64,000 nucleotides of DNA from Caulobacter sp. CCUG 60055 (GCF_022750545.1 NZ_PUIC01000010.1:100548-164547); one strand, 5' to 3'. Positions 19,754-30,670 are shown, numbered from the stretch's first letter. Made by a program: numbers and translations. The notes: generated by a model from the letters alone, not told the origin.

Positions 19754-20683
19754 TCAGGCGGCGGCGCGCCCGCGGCCCATCATCAGGGTGCGAAGGACCG
19801 AGCCGAGCACGTTCGGCAGCTCCTTGCGCGGAACCACGCGGTCGACCATGCCCTTTTCGAGCAGGTATTCCGAACGCTGGAAGCCGGCGGGCAGGGTCTC
19901 GCGGATGGTCTGCTCGATCACCCGCGGACCGGCGAAGCCGATCAGGGCGCCGGGCTCGGCCAGATGGATGTCGCCGAGCATGGCGTAGGAGGCGGTGACG
20001 CCGCCGGTGGTGGGGTCGGTCAGCACCACGACGTAGGGCAGCTTGGCCTGCTTCAGCTCCTGGATGGCCAGGGTGGTGCGGGCCATCTGCATCAGGGACA
20101 GCGTCCCTTCCTGCATCCGCGCGCCGCCGGCGGCGGTGTAGGCGACCAGCGGGGTCTCGCGCTTCAGCGCCTCGCGGGCGGCGGCGATGAAGGCTTCGCC
20201 GGCGGCCATGCCCAGCGAGCCGCCCATGAAGGCGAAGTCCTGGACCAGCACCGTGGCCGGCACGCCCTTGATCTCGCCCACGGCGGCGGCGATGGCGTCC
20301 TGCTCGCCGGTGGCCTTGCGGGCGGCGGCCAGGCGCTCGCCATAGGGCCGCCCCTCGAAGAACTTCAGCGGGTCTTCCTTGACGCGCGGCGGCTCGAGCT
20401 CGTCATGGACGCCGCCGTCGAAGGTGTAGGCGAAGCGCAGCTCCGGCCCGATCCGCATGTGCCGGCCGGCCGGCGTCACCCACTGGGCGGTCTCCAGGTC
20501 CGAGCGGTAGATCATCTCGCCGGTGTCGGGGCACTTGACCCAAAGGTTCTCGGGCGTCTCGCGCCGGGCGAAGGCCCCGCGCACCCCGGGGGCGATCTTG
20601 GCCAGCCAGCCGCCGCGCTTGCGCTCGCCGGAAGGCGATTGGGACTGAGGCCCGGACGGCGTCTTTGCTTCAGTCATGCTCAT
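19754..20683 (-). CDS. accD: Acetyl-CoA carboxylase carboxyltransferase subunit beta
   Basis: This 309-residue subunit transfers CO2 from carboxybiotin to acetyl-CoA, with AccA. The carboxyltransferase core is intact ([25 protein letters not shown]-like [30 protein letters not shown]). The N-terminal zinc-ribbon region is present in outline ([17 protein letters not shown]) but only Cys51 of the four expected zinc ligands remains; positions 54, 70 and 73 are Thr, Thr and Gly. Other alphaproteobacteria also appear to show this loss. The ATG at 20683 overlaps the trpA stop as ATGA, so accD is translationally coupled to the trp genes. Confidence 0.95.
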   Translation of the reverse strand: MSMTEAKTPSGPQSQSPSGERKRGGWLAKIAPGVRGAFARRETPENLWVKCPDTGEMIYRSDLETAQWVTPAGRHMRIGPELRFAYTFDGGVHDELEPPRVKEDPLKFFEGRPYGERLAAARKATGEQDAIAAAVGEIKGVPATVLVQDFAFMGGSLGMAAGEAFIAAAREALKRETPLVAYTAAGGARMQEGTLSLMQMARTTLAIQELKQAKLPYVVVLTDPTTGGVTASYAMLGDIHLAEPGALIGFAGPRVIEQTIRETLPAGFQRSEYLLEKGMVDRVVPRKELPNVLGSVLRTLMMGRGRAAA

Positions 20684-21528
20684 GCCTGGACCCCGGCGGC
20701 CGGGGCCGTGTTTGCTCGCGCCATCCGCACAGCCTTAGCCAGCGCGGCGACGGATTCCAGAACTTTCGGCGCCGGCGGCTGGTTTCCGGCCAAGCTCGCG
20801 GCAATTTGATCGACCAGGGCCGAGCCGACCACGGCGGCGTCGGCGACCCGGGCCACCTCGGCGGCGCGTTCGGGGGTCTTGATGCCGAATCCCACCGCCA
20901 CCGGCAGGCCGGAGGCGGCGCGCACCCGGGCTACGGCCGGGGCGACGGCGTCGGCGTCGGCTTCCTTGACGCCGGTCACGCCGGCCACCGACACGTAGTA
21001 GACGAAGCCGGAGGTGCGGCGGACCACCACCTTCAGGCGGTCGTCGTCGGTGGTCGGGGTGGCCAGGCGAATCAGCGACACGCCGGCCGTGTCGAGCGCG
21101 TCGGCCAGGGGGTCGGCCTCTTCCGGCGGGCAATCGACCACGATCAGGCCGTCGACGCCGGCCTCGGCCGCGTCGTGGGCGAAGGCCGCGAAGCCGTAGC
21201 TCACCAGGGGATTGAGATAGCCCATCAGGATGATCGGCGTGTCCCCGTCGGTCTCGCGGAAGCGGCGGACCAGGGCGAGCACGCCGCGCAGGGTCATGCC
21301 GGCGGCCAGGGCGCGCTGGGCGGCGCGCTGGATCGGCGGCCCCTCGGCCATCGGGTCGGAGAACGGAAAGCCCAGTTCGATCAGGTCGGCGCCGGCGCCC
21401 GGCAGGCCCTTGAGAATCTCGAAGGCGGTGTCCGGATCGGGATCGCCGGCCATCACATAGGCGACGAAGGCGGCGCGGCCTTCGGCCTTCAGCGCCGCGA
21501 ATCGGGCGTCGATGCGTTGCTTGGTCAT
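20680..21528 (-). CDS. trpA: Tryptophan synthase alpha subunit
   Basis: This 282-residue TIM-barrel enzyme cleaves indole-3-glycerol phosphate and channels indole to TrpB. The catalytic Glu corresponds to Glu51 in ELGFPFSDP. The second catalytic acid, Asp in enteric enzymes, is Glu62 here (PMAEGP). The phosphate-binding [11 protein letters not shown] loop near residue 213 is conserved. The start ATG at 21528-21526 lies five bases after the trpB stop; the longer open frame upstream is inside trpB. The order trpF-trpB-trpA-accD-folC is a common proteobacterial cluster. Confidence 0.97.
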   Translation of the reverse strand: MTKQRIDARFAALKAEGRAAFVAYVMAGDPDPDTAFEILKGLPGAGADLIELGFPFSDPMAEGPPIQRAAQRALAAGMTLRGVLALVRRFRETDGDTPIILMGYLNPLVSYGFAAFAHDAAEAGVDGLIVVDCPPEEADPLADALDTAGVSLIRLATPTTDDDRLKVVVRRTSGFVYYVSVAGVTGVKEADADAVAPAVARVRAASGLPVAVGFGIKTPERAAEVARVADAAVVGSALVDQIAASLAGNQPPAPKVLESVAALAKAVRMARANTAPAAGVQA

Positions 21529-21533
21529 GTCTC

Positions 21534-22754
<1,221 letters not shown>

Positions 22755-22791
22755 GGCGATCCCCGGCAGGCGCGAAACTCGGGCCGCAAGC

Positions 22792-23430
22792 TCAGCTGCG
22801 GCGGACGGCCTCCAGGAAGGCCGAAATAAGGCTGGGGTCCTTTAGCCCCGCGCCGCGCTCCACGCCAGAGGAAACGTCGACCAGGGGCGCGCCGGACAGG
22901 CGCACGGCCTCGGCCACGTTCCACGGATCGAGGCCGCCGGCGAGCAGGTGCGGCCGCTTGAAGCGCCGTCCCTTCAGCAGGGTCCAGTCGAAGGACGCGC
23001 CCAGGCCGCCCGGCCGGTCGGCGTCCTTGGGCGGCTTGGTGTCGAACATCAGGTGCTCGGCGACGTCTTCATAGTCGGCGGCGGGCGCGAGGTCCTCGGC
23101 GGTCGCAACGGGCAGGACCTTGATGATCCCGGCGCCGGTGCGGCGGGCGATCTCGGCGGCGCGGGCGGGCGTTTCCTCGCCGTGCAGCTGGAAGAGGTCG
23201 GGCCGCAGAACGGTGTTGATGGCTTCCAGCGTCGCGTCGTCCGGATCGACGACCACGGCGCAGACCTGGGCGTGGCCGCGGGCCGGCTCGGCCAGGCGCG
23301 CGGCGGCCTCGGCCGTGACGTTGCGCGGGCTCTTGGCGAAGAACATGAAGCCGAGGAAGGCCGCGCCGCCGTCCAGGGCCGCGCGCACCGCCTCGGGCGT
23401 CGACAGACCGCAAATCTTGGCTTTCGTCAT
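22792..23430 (-). CDS. trpF: Phosphoribosylanthranilate isomerase
   Basis: This 212-residue TIM-barrel isomerase acts in tryptophan synthesis. The catalytic Cys is Cys7 in the KICGLS motif, and LFQLHGEE, the LLAGGL phosphate-binding loop and VDVSSGVE near the C-terminus are the family signatures. It is the first gene of the reverse trpF-trpB-trpA-accD-folC run and faces the opgG-like gene across 89 bases, which must hold both promoters. No leader peptide rich in Trp codons was found in that gap. Confidence 0.96.
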   Translation of the reverse strand: MTKAKICGLSTPEAVRAALDGGAAFLGFMFFAKSPRNVTAEAAARLAEPARGHAQVCAVVVDPDDATLEAINTVLRPDLFQLHGEETPARAAEIARRTGAGIIKVLPVATAEDLAPAADYEDVAEHLMFDTKPPKDADRPGGLGASFDWTLLKGRRFKRPHLLAGGLDPWNVAEAVRLSGAPLVDVSSGVERGAGLKDPSLISAFLEAVRRS

Positions 23431-23519
23431 GGTCTCCGCAGCCCGAACCGGCGTTTGGGCGTTGTCATAGGCCCTGGTCCGACAATAAGGCGAGAGAAGA
23501 ATCGAATGTCGGAGTTCGC

Positions 23520-25079
23520 ATGCGGCGCAGGGACGTGATGACCGGGGGCGTGGCGATGGCGGCGGCGGCCGCGACGGGAGCGACGGAGGCGCGGGCGCAG
23601 GAGCCGGCGGCCGACGTCTTCGCCCAGGTGCGCCGGATGGCCGCCGAGCGGGCCCGCCGGCCGTTCGAGCCGGTCGACGTAGCCCTGCCCGCCGCGCTGC
23701 GCGATCTCAGCTACGACCAGTACCGCGACATCCGCTTCCGCCCGGACAAGGCGCTGTGGCGCGCCGAGGGATTGCCGTTCCAGGTCCAGTTCTTCCATCG
23801 CGCCGGCCGGGCCCCCAACCGGGTGGACATCTTCGAGGTGGTCGAGGGGGCGATCCGCCCGATCCGCTACGATCCGGCGCTCTACAGCTTCGACGGCCCC
23901 AAGCCGCCGGCCGCGCCGGGGGACATCGGCTTCAACGGCTTTCGCATCCACGCGCCGGTGAACAGGCCCGACTATTTCGACGAGGTCTGCGTCTTCCAGG
24001 GCGCGGCCTATTTCCGGGCCCTGGGCAAGGGGCAGATCTACGGCCTGTCGGCGCGCGGCTTCTCCATCGACACCGGCGAGCAAACCCCCGAGGAGTTCCC
24101 CGACTTCCGCGCCTTCTGGCTGGAGCGGCCGGCGGCGGGGGCCGCCTCGGTGACCGTCCACGCCCTGAGCGACAGCCCCAGCGGCGTCGGCGCCCACCGC
24201 TTCGTCATCACCCCCGGCGAGGCCGCCGTGTTCGAGGTGGATTTCGAGCTGCACCCGCGCAAGGCGATCGCCGGGCTGGGCGTCGCGCCGATGAGCAGCA
24301 TGTTCCTGTTCGGCCCCGACCGGTCGGGCGCCCCGGCCGAGGTCGAGGACGACTATCGCCCCGGCGTGCACGATTCCGACGGCCTGGCCATGGCCAACGG
24401 CGTGGGCGAGCACCTGTGGCGGGTGCTCGACAACCCGGCCTCGACGCAGGGCAGCCGGTTCGACGACCCGGGCGTGCGGGGTTTCGGCCTGGTCCAGCGC
24501 GAGCGGCGCTTCGCCGCCTATGAGGACCTGGAGGCGCTCTATCATCGCCGTCCCAGCCTGTGGGTCGAGCCCAGGGGCGACTGGGGTCCGGGCGGGGTCT
24601 ACCTGCTGGAGATCGCCACCCGCCAGGAGACCGACGACAACATCGCCGCCTTCTGGCGGCCGGCGGCGCCGCTTCCCGCCCTGGTTCCACGGGCCTTCGC
24701 CTATCGGCTGTCGTGGGGCGCGCGCCTGGGCGAGGCGGCGGGGCTGTGCCGCGTCGTCCAGACCCGCTCGGGGGCCGGCGGCGGCAAGGGCTGGGCCGAT
24801 GCTTCCGACGCCGCCTCGCGCGGCCTGCGCCGCTATGTCGTCGACTTCGATTTCCCGGTCGGCCTGCCGACCGACCTGAAGGCGGCCGTGCAGGTCAGCG
24901 CCGGCGAGGCGCGCAACATCGTGCTGCACCCCAACCCCGAGGCCGGCGGCCTGCGGCTGGCGTTCGAACTGGCGCCGGGGAGCGCCAAGGTGGTCGATCT
25001 GCGCGCCAGCCTCCAGGCCGGCGGCCGCATCGTCTCGGAGGTCTGGCTGGACCGCTGGACCGCGCCCAGGCAGGGCTGA
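23520..25079 (+). CDS. Periplasmic glucan biosynthesis protein, OpgG/OpgD family
   Basis: This 519-residue secreted protein has a twin-arginine type signal (MRRRDVM followed by a hydrophobic alanine-rich stretch and an EARAQE cleavage region near residue 27), so it is exported by Tat to the periplasm as OpgD is. The body fits the MdoG family: YDQYRDIRFRPDKALW, VQFFHRAG, GFRIHAPVN, YFRALGKGQIYGLSARG and the C-terminal immunoglobulin-like part. The family shapes osmoregulated periplasmic beta-glucans. OpgD is more likely than OpgG because of the Tat signal. No opgH glucosyltransferase is seen nearby. It converges with mscL, another osmotic-stress gene, 16 bases away. Confidence 0.88.
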   Translation: MRRRDVMTGGVAMAAAAATGATEARAQEPAADVFAQVRRMAAERARRPFEPVDVALPAALRDLSYDQYRDIRFRPDKALWRAEGLPFQVQFFHRAGRAPNRVDIFEVVEGAIRPIRYDPALYSFDGPKPPAAPGDIGFNGFRIHAPVNRPDYFDEVCVFQGAAYFRALGKGQIYGLSARGFSIDTGEQTPEEFPDFRAFWLERPAAGAASVTVHALSDSPSGVGAHRFVITPGEAAVFEVDFELHPRKAIAGLGVAPMSSMFLFGPDRSGAPAEVEDDYRPGVHDSDGLAMANGVGEHLWRVLDNPASTQGSRFDDPGVRGFGLVQRERRFAAYEDLEALYHRRPSLWVEPRGDWGPGGVYLLEIATRQETDDNIAAFWRPAAPLPALVPRAFAYRLSWGARLGEAAGLCRVVQTRSGAGGGKGWADASDAASRGLRRYVVDFDFPVGLPTDLKAAVQVSAGEARNIVLHPNPEAGGLRLAFELAPGSAKVVDLRASLQAGGRIVSEVWLDRWTAPRQG

Positions 25080-25095
25080 GCGCGGCGGGCGTCGG

Positions 25096-25515
25096 TCAGG
25101 ACTTGGGCTTGGCCTGCAACAGGTCGCGGATTTCGGTGAGCAGGGCCTCGCTCGGGGTCGGCGCCGCCGGCGCCGCCGGCTCGGCGGCCTCCTCGCGGCG
25201 CAGGCTGTTGACCAGCTTGACCAGCAGGAACACCACGAAGGCGACGATGACGAACTGGATCAGGGTGTTGACGAAGGCGCCGTACTGGATGGCGACCTCG
25301 GGGTGGAGCTTGGCGTCGAGGCCCGCCGGCTGCAGCACCCATTTGAGCTGGGCGAAATCCACCCGCCCGAGCGCCAGGCCGATCGGCGGCATGATCACCT
25401 GATCGACCAGGCTGCCGACGATCTTGTTGAACGCGGCGCCGATGATCACGCCGACGGCGAGATCGATGACGTTGCCGCGAGCGATGAACTCACGGAATTC
25501 CTTGAAGATGCTCAT
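25096..25515 (-). CDS. mscL: Large-conductance mechanosensitive channel
   Basis: This 139-residue inner-membrane channel opens under membrane tension and releases solutes on osmotic downshock. It begins with the conserved amphipathic S1 helix ([23 protein letters not shown] split by the first membrane helix) and has a second helix around residues 78-102, then a charged C-terminal bundle. Length is normal for the family. Start ATG at 25515-25513. It converges with the periplasmic glucan gene, also an osmotic function. Confidence 0.97.
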   Translation of the reverse strand: MSIFKEFREFIARGNVIDLAVGVIIGAAFNKIVGSLVDQVIMPPIGLALGRVDFAQLKWVLQPAGLDAKLHPEVAIQYGAFVNTLIQFVIVAFVVFLLVKLVNSLRREEAAEPAAPAAPTPSEALLTEIRDLLQAKPKS

Positions 25516-25615
25516 GATCCCTCCCGGGCGCTGGCCTTAAATCGCTGAGAGAAAGGTTTCGCGCGGCGGAAGGTTCCGTCAAGCCGCCGCCCCGAGCCTC
25601 GCCGCCGGCCGGGCT

Positions 25616-25900
25616 TCAGGCGTCGACGTTCAGGCGCTCGCGCAGCTCCTTGCCGCTCTTGAAGAACGGCACGTGCTTGGCCTTCACCTCGACCGGCTCG
25701 CCGGTGCGCGGGTTGCGGCCGGCGCGGGCCGGCCGCGAGCGCACCGAAAAGGCGCCGAAACCGCGCAGCTCGACCCGGCCGCTGGCTTCCAGCGCCTGGA
25801 TCATCCGCTCGAAGATCACGCTGACGACGCGCTCGACGTCCTTCTGAGTCAGATGCGGATTTTCGTTCGCGAGTTTCGCGATCAGCTCCGACTTGATCAT
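25616..25900 (-). CDS. ihfB: Integration host factor subunit beta
   Basis: This 94-residue HU/IHF-fold DNA-bending protein pairs with IhfA. The DNA-binding arm carries [15 protein letters not shown] and the following [16 protein letters not shown] signature. The start is placed at the ATG of MIKSELI at 25900-25898, the usual IHF-beta N-terminus; the upstream in-frame start would add 12 unrelated residues. The gene lies downstream of rpsA on the same strand, as in many proteobacteria, but a strong terminator separates the two, so it likely has its own promoter. Confidence 0.95.
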   Translation of the reverse strand: MIKSELIAKLANENPHLTQKDVERVVSVIFERMIQALEASGRVELRGFGAFSVRSRPARAGRNPRTGEPVEVKAKHVPFFKSGKELRERLNVDA

Positions 25901-26035
25901 GGCTCTCGCCCCCAACCCCTTACCGGCGCGGACCATGTGCGACTCTCAAAACCATTTCAAGGGGTTGCAATCGTTAACAGGATCGCCTCGCCGCCTGGCG
26001 GCGCATTTTCCCGCTCAACCGGCCTGGGGCGCATG

Positions 26036-26066
26036 AAAAAGGGCGGCCCGATCGCTCGGGCCGCCC
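26036..26066 (-). terminator. Rho-independent terminator of rpsA
   Basis: On the reverse strand GGGCGGCCCGA pairs perfectly with TCGGGCCGCCC around a four-base loop, an 11-bp stem, and is followed by five T (26040-26036). It starts 39 bases beyond the rpsA stop, the expected place for its terminator, and separates rpsA from ihfB. Confidence 0.85.
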
Positions 26067-26105
26067 TCGGATCGCTCCGTCAGGAGGCGTTCCTAAGCCG
26101 TGGGC

Positions 26106-27821
26106 TTATTCCTTGCCGCCGGCCTTCTCGCGAAGGGCCGCGCCGAGGATGTCGCCGAGCGAGGCGCCGGAGTCGGACGAGCCGAACTTCTCGATCGCTT
26201 CCTTGTCCTCGGCCATCTCCAGGGCCTTGACCGACAGCGACACGCGGCGCGCGGCCTTGTCGATGTTGGTGACCTGGGCGTCCAGACGATCGCCGACGGC
26301 GAAGCGTTCCGGGCGCTGCTCCTGGCGGTCGCGCGACAGGTCCGACTTGCGGATGAAGGCGCTCATCGGCGCGTCTTCCTCGCCGAACTTCACCTCGATG
26401 CCGCCCGAGGTCACTTCGACGACCGTGGCGGTCACCGTCTGGCCCTTGCGGAAGGTGTCGTTGGCCAGCGGATCGCCGCCCAGCTGCTTGATGCCGAGCG
26501 AGATGCGCTCCTTCTCGACGTCGACGTCCAGCACCTTGGCCTTGACGACATCGCCCTTCTTGTAGCGGGCGATGGCTTCCTCGCCGGGGGCCGACCAGTC
26601 GATGTCCGACAGGTGGACCATGCCGTCGATGTCGTTGTCGAGGCCGACGAACAGACCGAACTCGGTCGCGTTCTTGACTTCGCCTTCGACGGTCGAGCCG
26701 ACCGGATGGGCCGCCAGGAAGGCTTCCCACGGATTGGCCATGGCCTGCTTGAGGCCCAGGCTGACGCGGCGCTTGGACGGATCGACGTCCAGCACGACCA
26801 CTTCCACTTCTTGGCTGGTGGAGACGATCTTGCCGGGATGGACGTTCTTCTTGGTCCAGGACATTTCCGAGACGTGCACCAGGCCTTCAACGCCGGCTTC
26901 CAGCTCCACGAAGGCGCCGTAGTCGGTGATGTTGGTGATGCGGCCGACGAACTTGGCGCCGACCGGGTACTTGGCTTCGACGCCGTCCCACGGATCCGAC
27001 TGCAGCTGCTTCATGCCGAGGCTGATGCGCTGGGTGTCGGGGTTGATCTTGACGATCTGGACCTTGACGGTGTCGCCGACGGCCAGGACCTGGCTCGGGT
27101 GCGAAACGCGCTTCCAGCTCATGTCGGTGACGTGCAGCAGGCCGTCGATGCCGCCCAGGTCCACGAACGCGCCGTAGTCGGTGATGTTCTTGACCACGCC
27201 TTCGCGGATTTCGCCTTCCTGCAGCTGCGAGACCAGCTCGGTGCGCTGCTCGGCGCGGGCTTCTTCCAGGATGGCGCGGCGCGAGACGACGATATTGCCG
27301 CGCGGACGGTCCATCTTGAGGATGGCGAAGGGCTGCTCCTTGCCCATCAGCGGGCCGACGTCGCGCACGGGGCGGATGTCGACTTGCGAACCGGGCAGGA
27401 AGGCCGAGGCGCCGCCCAGGTCGACCGTGAAGCCGCCCTTCACGCGGCCGACGATCGAGCCCATGACCGGCTCGTTCTTGGCGTAGACGCCTTCCAGGCG
27501 GGTCCAGGCTTCCTCGCGGCGGGCCTTGTCGCGGCTGATCACCGCTTCGCCGAGGGCGTTCTCGACGCGCTCGAGGTAGACCTCGACGGTGTCGCCGACC
27601 TTGATGGTCGCCTTGCCGTCGGCGCCGACGCCGAATTCCTTGGTGGCGATGCGACCTTCGGTCTTCAGACCGACGTCGACGATCGCGAAATCCTTTTCGA
27701 TCCCGACGACCTTGCCCTTGACGACGGTGCCTTCAGCGAAGTCGCTGCCGCCGCCCATGCTCTGGTCGAGAAGCGCGGCGAAATCGTCGCGCGAGGGGCT
27801 CATGCTCATATCGTCAGCCAT
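26106..27821 (-). CDS. rpsA: 30S ribosomal protein S1
   Basis: This 571-residue RNA-binding ribosomal protein recruits mRNA to the 30S subunit. Six S1 (OB-fold) repeats can be followed, each with a G-x-V-x...G-x-(F/A)-V-D/E pattern such as GVVKNITDYGAFVDLGGIDG, GRITNITDYGAFVELEAGVEG and GEVKNATEFGLFVGLDNDID. Length is normal for alphaproteobacteria. Start ATG at 27821-27819. It follows cmk by about 150 bases, the conserved cmk-rpsA-ihf order, and ends at a strong terminator. Confidence 0.98.
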   Translation of the reverse strand: MADDMSMSPSRDDFAALLDQSMGGGSDFAEGTVVKGKVVGIEKDFAIVDVGLKTEGRIATKEFGVGADGKATIKVGDTVEVYLERVENALGEAVISRDKARREEAWTRLEGVYAKNEPVMGSIVGRVKGGFTVDLGGASAFLPGSQVDIRPVRDVGPLMGKEQPFAILKMDRPRGNIVVSRRAILEEARAEQRTELVSQLQEGEIREGVVKNITDYGAFVDLGGIDGLLHVTDMSWKRVSHPSQVLAVGDTVKVQIVKINPDTQRISLGMKQLQSDPWDGVEAKYPVGAKFVGRITNITDYGAFVELEAGVEGLVHVSEMSWTKKNVHPGKIVSTSQEVEVVVLDVDPSKRRVSLGLKQAMANPWEAFLAAHPVGSTVEGEVKNATEFGLFVGLDNDIDGMVHLSDIDWSAPGEEAIARYKKGDVVKAKVLDVDVEKERISLGIKQLGGDPLANDTFRKGQTVTATVVEVTSGGIEVKFGEEDAPMSAFIRKSDLSRDRQEQRPERFAVGDRLDAQVTNIDKAARRVSLSVKALEMAEDKEAIEKFGSSDSGASLGDILGAALREKAGGKE

Positions 27822-27907
27822 ATGACTCTTCTCAGTGTTGAACGCGAAAAGATCGCCGCACGGCGGTCGGACCTCGGGTCCGCGTTCGGTTAGGGGTTGA
27901 ACCGAAG

Positions 27908-27930
27908 AGCGCAGAACAAGATCCTGCGCT
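27908..27930. other. Hairpin in the cmk-rpsA intergenic region
   Basis: AGCGCAG at 27908-27914 pairs perfectly with CTGCGCT at 27924-27930, giving a 7-bp stem with a 9-base loop. It lies 40 bases past the cmk stop and about 87 bases before the rpsA start. It could end cmk transcripts, although no T tract follows, or be part of an rpsA leader; S1 is known to autoregulate in other bacteria. Neither role is shown. Confidence 0.3.
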
Positions 27931-27970
27931 GAGTTTCGCCCGCGGCTGACGAGAGAATGGCGCGGGTGGA

Positions 27971-28624
27971 TTAGCCCTTGAGGGATTTCTCCCAGCGGGC
28001 GCGCGCCGTCTCGATGATGCGGCGGGCCGCATCGGCGGCCTGGGATATACTCATTTCCGTCGTGTCCAGCAAGACGGCGTCGATCGCGGCGGCCAGCGGC
28101 GAATCCGCCCGGCCGCTGTCGCGGGCGTCGCGGAGGCGGATGTCGGCGAGAATGTCGTCATAGCTCGCCGCCTCGCCCTTGGCGGTCAGCTGCAGCCAGC
28201 GCCGCTCGGCCCGGACCTCGGGGCTGGCGGTGACGAACAGCTTGGCCGGGGCGCCGGGAGCGATGACCGTGCCGATGTCGCGGCCGTCGATCACCGCGCC
28301 GGGCTCCTGCTCGGCGAAGCGCATCTGGAAATCGCGCAAGGCCCGCCGGACGCCGGGATGGACGGCCACCCGGCTGGCGGCCTCGCCGGCGGCGCGGGTG
28401 CGCAAGGCGTCGTCGTCGAGGGCGCCGGCGTCGAAGGCGCGCGCCGCGGCCTCGGCCTGGGCCGCGTCGTCGAGGTCGCCGCCGGCGCGTTGCAAGGTCA
28501 CGCCGACGGCGCGATACAACAGGCCGCTGTCGAGGCAGGGAAGGCCGTAGGCCCGGGCGAGCTGCTGGGCGATGGTGCCCTTGCCCGAGGCGGCCGGGCC
28601 GTCGACGGCGATGACGAAGCCCAT
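27971..28624 (-). CDS. cmk: Cytidylate kinase
   Basis: This 217-residue nucleoside monophosphate kinase phosphorylates CMP and dCMP. The P-loop is DGPAASGKGT at residues 8-17, followed by the LDSGLLYRAVG substrate region, IDGRDIGTVIAPGAP in the middle and the RDARDSGRADSPL lid segment. The aroA stop is at 28629, four bases before its ATG, so cmk is very probably co-transcribed with aroA. The order aroA-cmk-rpsA is widely conserved. Confidence 0.97.
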   Translation of the reverse strand: MGFVIAVDGPAASGKGTIAQQLARAYGLPCLDSGLLYRAVGVTLQRAGGDLDDAAQAEAAARAFDAGALDDDALRTRAAGEAASRVAVHPGVRRALRDFQMRFAEQEPGAVIDGRDIGTVIAPGAPAKLFVTASPEVRAERRWLQLTAKGEAASYDDILADIRLRDARDSGRADSPLAAAIDAVLLDTTEMSISQAADAARRIIETARARWEKSLKG

Positions 28625-28628
28625 GCGG

Positions 28629-29945
28629 TCAGGCCTCGGCGATCTCGCCGCCCAGCCCGGTCATCAGGCTGCGGAATGTCGGGAAGCTGGTGGCGATCAT
28701 GCCGGGCTCGTCGACCGTGACCGGCGTCTGCGCGGCCAGGCCCAGGACGAGGTGCGACATGGCGATGCGGTGGTCGCCCTGGGTGCGGACGAGGCCGCCG
28801 CCCTTCACCTTTCCCGCGCCCCTGACGATGAAGCCTTCCGGCTCTTCCTCGACGGCGACGCCGCAGGCGGCGAGGCCCGCCGCCATCAGGGCGATGCGGT
28901 CGCTTTCCTTGACCCGCATCTCGCCGACGCCGCGCATCACCGTCTCGCCCTCGGCGAAGGCGGCGGCCACGGCCAGGATCGGATATTCGTCGATCATCGA
29001 CGGCGCCCGCTCGGGCGGCGCTACGACGCCCTTCAGCGCCGAGTGGCGGGCGGTGACGTCGCCGACGGTCTCGCCGCCTTCCTGGCGCTCGTTGGCGATG
29101 GTCAGGTCCGCGCCCATCTCGCGCAGGGTGTCGAACAGGCCGGTGCGCAGGGGGTTGAGCAGCACGCCCTCGACCGTGACCTCGGAGCCGGGGACGATCA
29201 GCGCCGCGACCAGCGGGAAGGCGGCCGAGGACGGATCGCCCGGCACGCGCACGTGCGTCCCGTGCAGCTTCTGGCCGTAGCCCAGGTGGATGCGGCGCAC
29301 GCCGCCCTGGTCGGCGACGTCGACCTCGGCCCCGAAGGCGCGCAGCATGCGTTCGGTGTGGTCGCGGGTCGGTTCGGGCTCGAACACCTCGACGCCGCTG
29401 TCGGCGTGCAGCCCGGCCAGCAGCACCGCCGACTTGACCTGGGCCGAGGCCACCGGCAGGCGGTAGGTCAGGCCGTGCAGGTTGCCGCCCTTCATCGTCA
29501 GGGGCAGGCGGCCCTTGTCGCGGCCCACCCAATAGGCCCCCATCCGCGCCAGCGGCTCCAGCACCCGGCCCATCGGCCGCGAGCGCAGGGAAAGGTCGCC
29601 GGTGAAGGTGGCGCAGATCGGGAAACCCGCCGCCGCCCCCATGATCAGGCGCACGCCGGTGCCGGCGTTGCCGCAGTCGATGACGTCCTCGGGCTCGGAG
29701 AAGCCGCCCTGGCCCTCGATCCGCCAGCGGCTGTCGCCAAGCTGCTCGACCCGGGCGCCGAAGGCGCGCATGGCCGCGGCGGTGCGCAGGACGTCGTCCC
29801 CTTCGAGCAGGCCCTCGACCGTGGTTGTGCCGGTGGCCAGCGCGCCCAGGATCATCGAGCGGTGGGATATCGACTTGTCGCCGGGCGCGCGCACGCGCCC
29901 TCTCAATGGCGACCCCGGGCGGGCCGTGAGGTTGGCGCTGGCCAT
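28629..29945 (-). CDS. aroA: 3-phosphoshikimate 1-carboxyvinyltransferase (EPSP synthase)
   Basis: This 438-residue shikimate-pathway enzyme joins PEP and shikimate 3-phosphate. The PEP-binding signatures are visible as [16 protein letters not shown] at about residue 22-37 and [11 protein letters not shown] near residue 95, with the C-terminal [12 protein letters not shown] region. It has an alanine at the position after NAGTG-type motifs as in class II-like alphaproteobacterial forms, but class cannot be assigned with confidence from sight. Start ATG at 29945-29943. It heads the aroA-cmk run and is divergent from the zinc-ribbon gene at 30078. Confidence 0.97.
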   Translation of the reverse strand: MASANLTARPGSPLRGRVRAPGDKSISHRSMILGALATGTTTVEGLLEGDDVLRTAAAMRAFGARVEQLGDSRWRIEGQGGFSEPEDVIDCGNAGTGVRLIMGAAAGFPICATFTGDLSLRSRPMGRVLEPLARMGAYWVGRDKGRLPLTMKGGNLHGLTYRLPVASAQVKSAVLLAGLHADSGVEVFEPEPTRDHTERMLRAFGAEVDVADQGGVRRIHLGYGQKLHGTHVRVPGDPSSAAFPLVAALIVPGSEVTVEGVLLNPLRTGLFDTLREMGADLTIANERQEGGETVGDVTARHSALKGVVAPPERAPSMIDEYPILAVAAAFAEGETVMRGVGEMRVKESDRIALMAAGLAACGVAVEEEPEGFIVRGAGKVKGGGLVRTQGDHRIAMSHLVLGLAAQTPVTVDEPGMIATSFPTFRSLMTGLGGEIAEA

Positions 29946-30077
29946 GTCGGAATCGAGCCTTGCCTGATAGGTTCTCTGGAACCGGCGGAAGTTTGGGGGC
30001 TTTGCTTTTGACAGCGGCTTTGCGCCGTGGCAAGGGAGCCGCCGCTTTCGCCACGGAAATCCAGAGGATATCTGCCC

Positions 30078-30545
30078 TTGGCCAATCCCGAATTGGGCGC
30101 GAAACAGATTTGCCCCAGCTGCTCCGCCAAGTTCTACGACCTGGGCAAGCGCCCGGCCGTCTGCCCCAAATGTGGAACCGAGTTCGATCCGGAAGAGGCG
30201 CTGCGCAGCCGCCGCGTCCGCGCTCGCTCCGTCACGCCTGACTACGAGGCGGAGGAGGAGAAGGAAAACAAGGTCGTCGACACCGACGGCTTTGAGGACG
30301 AGGCCGACGAGACCCCCGAGATCGACGAGGCCGCCGAGGCCGACGCCGGCGACGCCGGCGACGACGACGGCGACGCCGATCCGGGCGCGCCCGCCTCCGG
30401 CGACGACCTGGGCGTCGACTTCGCCGAGGAAGACGGCCTGGAAGAGGACAGCGAAGACGTTCCGTTCCTTGAGGACGAGGACGAAGACGAGTTCGGCGGC
30501 GAGGACATCGAGGGGCTTCCGAACGCCGACGACGAGGAGCGCTGA
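30078..30545 (+). CDS. TIGR02300 family zinc-ribbon protein with acidic tail
   Basis: The 155 residues fall in two parts. Residues 1-45 hold a compact zinc-ribbon-like segment with CPSC and CPKC pairs and the FYDLGKRP signature that gave the family its informal FYDLN name. From about residue 60 to the end the chain is mostly Asp, Glu, Ala and Gly and probably disordered. The start is a TTG at 30078, nine bases after AGAGGA; the upstream open frame adds a basic sequence unlike the family. Function is unknown. The position beside aroA-cmk-rpsA and a tRNA gene is conserved in alphaproteobacteria, which may point to a translation-linked role. Confidence 0.85.
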   Translation: MANPELGAKQICPSCSAKFYDLGKRPAVCPKCGTEFDPEEALRSRRVRARSVTPDYEAEEEKENKVVDTDGFEDEADETPEIDEAAEADAGDAGDDDGDADPGAPASGDDLGVDFAEEDGLEEDSEDVPFLEDEDEDEFGGEDIEGLPNADDEER

Positions 30546-30585
30546 AAAAACTCCGCGTCACCCGAAAAAAATCTTCGGGGCGGGC

Positions 30586-30612
30586 TTGCAAGGCGGAAAC
30601 GCTCAGCATAGG
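30586..30612 (+). promoter_or_regulatory. Probable promoter of tRNA-Ala
   Basis: A TTGCAA element at 30586-30591 is followed by CATAGG at 30607-30612, 15 bases apart. This would start transcription near 30619, about 50 bases before the tRNA. The spacing is slightly short and the -10 element is not canonical, so this is a suggestion from position and partial match. Confidence 0.4.
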
Positions 30613-30670
30613 TTCCGCCGCCTCGCCGGGGGGTTCCACAAGACCCCTCCGGCCGGGACCCGAAGACCTC

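Noticed and set aside
23431-23519. Trp attenuator or leader peptide upstream of trpF
   Set aside because: The 89-base gap holds no reading frame with clustered Trp codons and no alternating hairpins.
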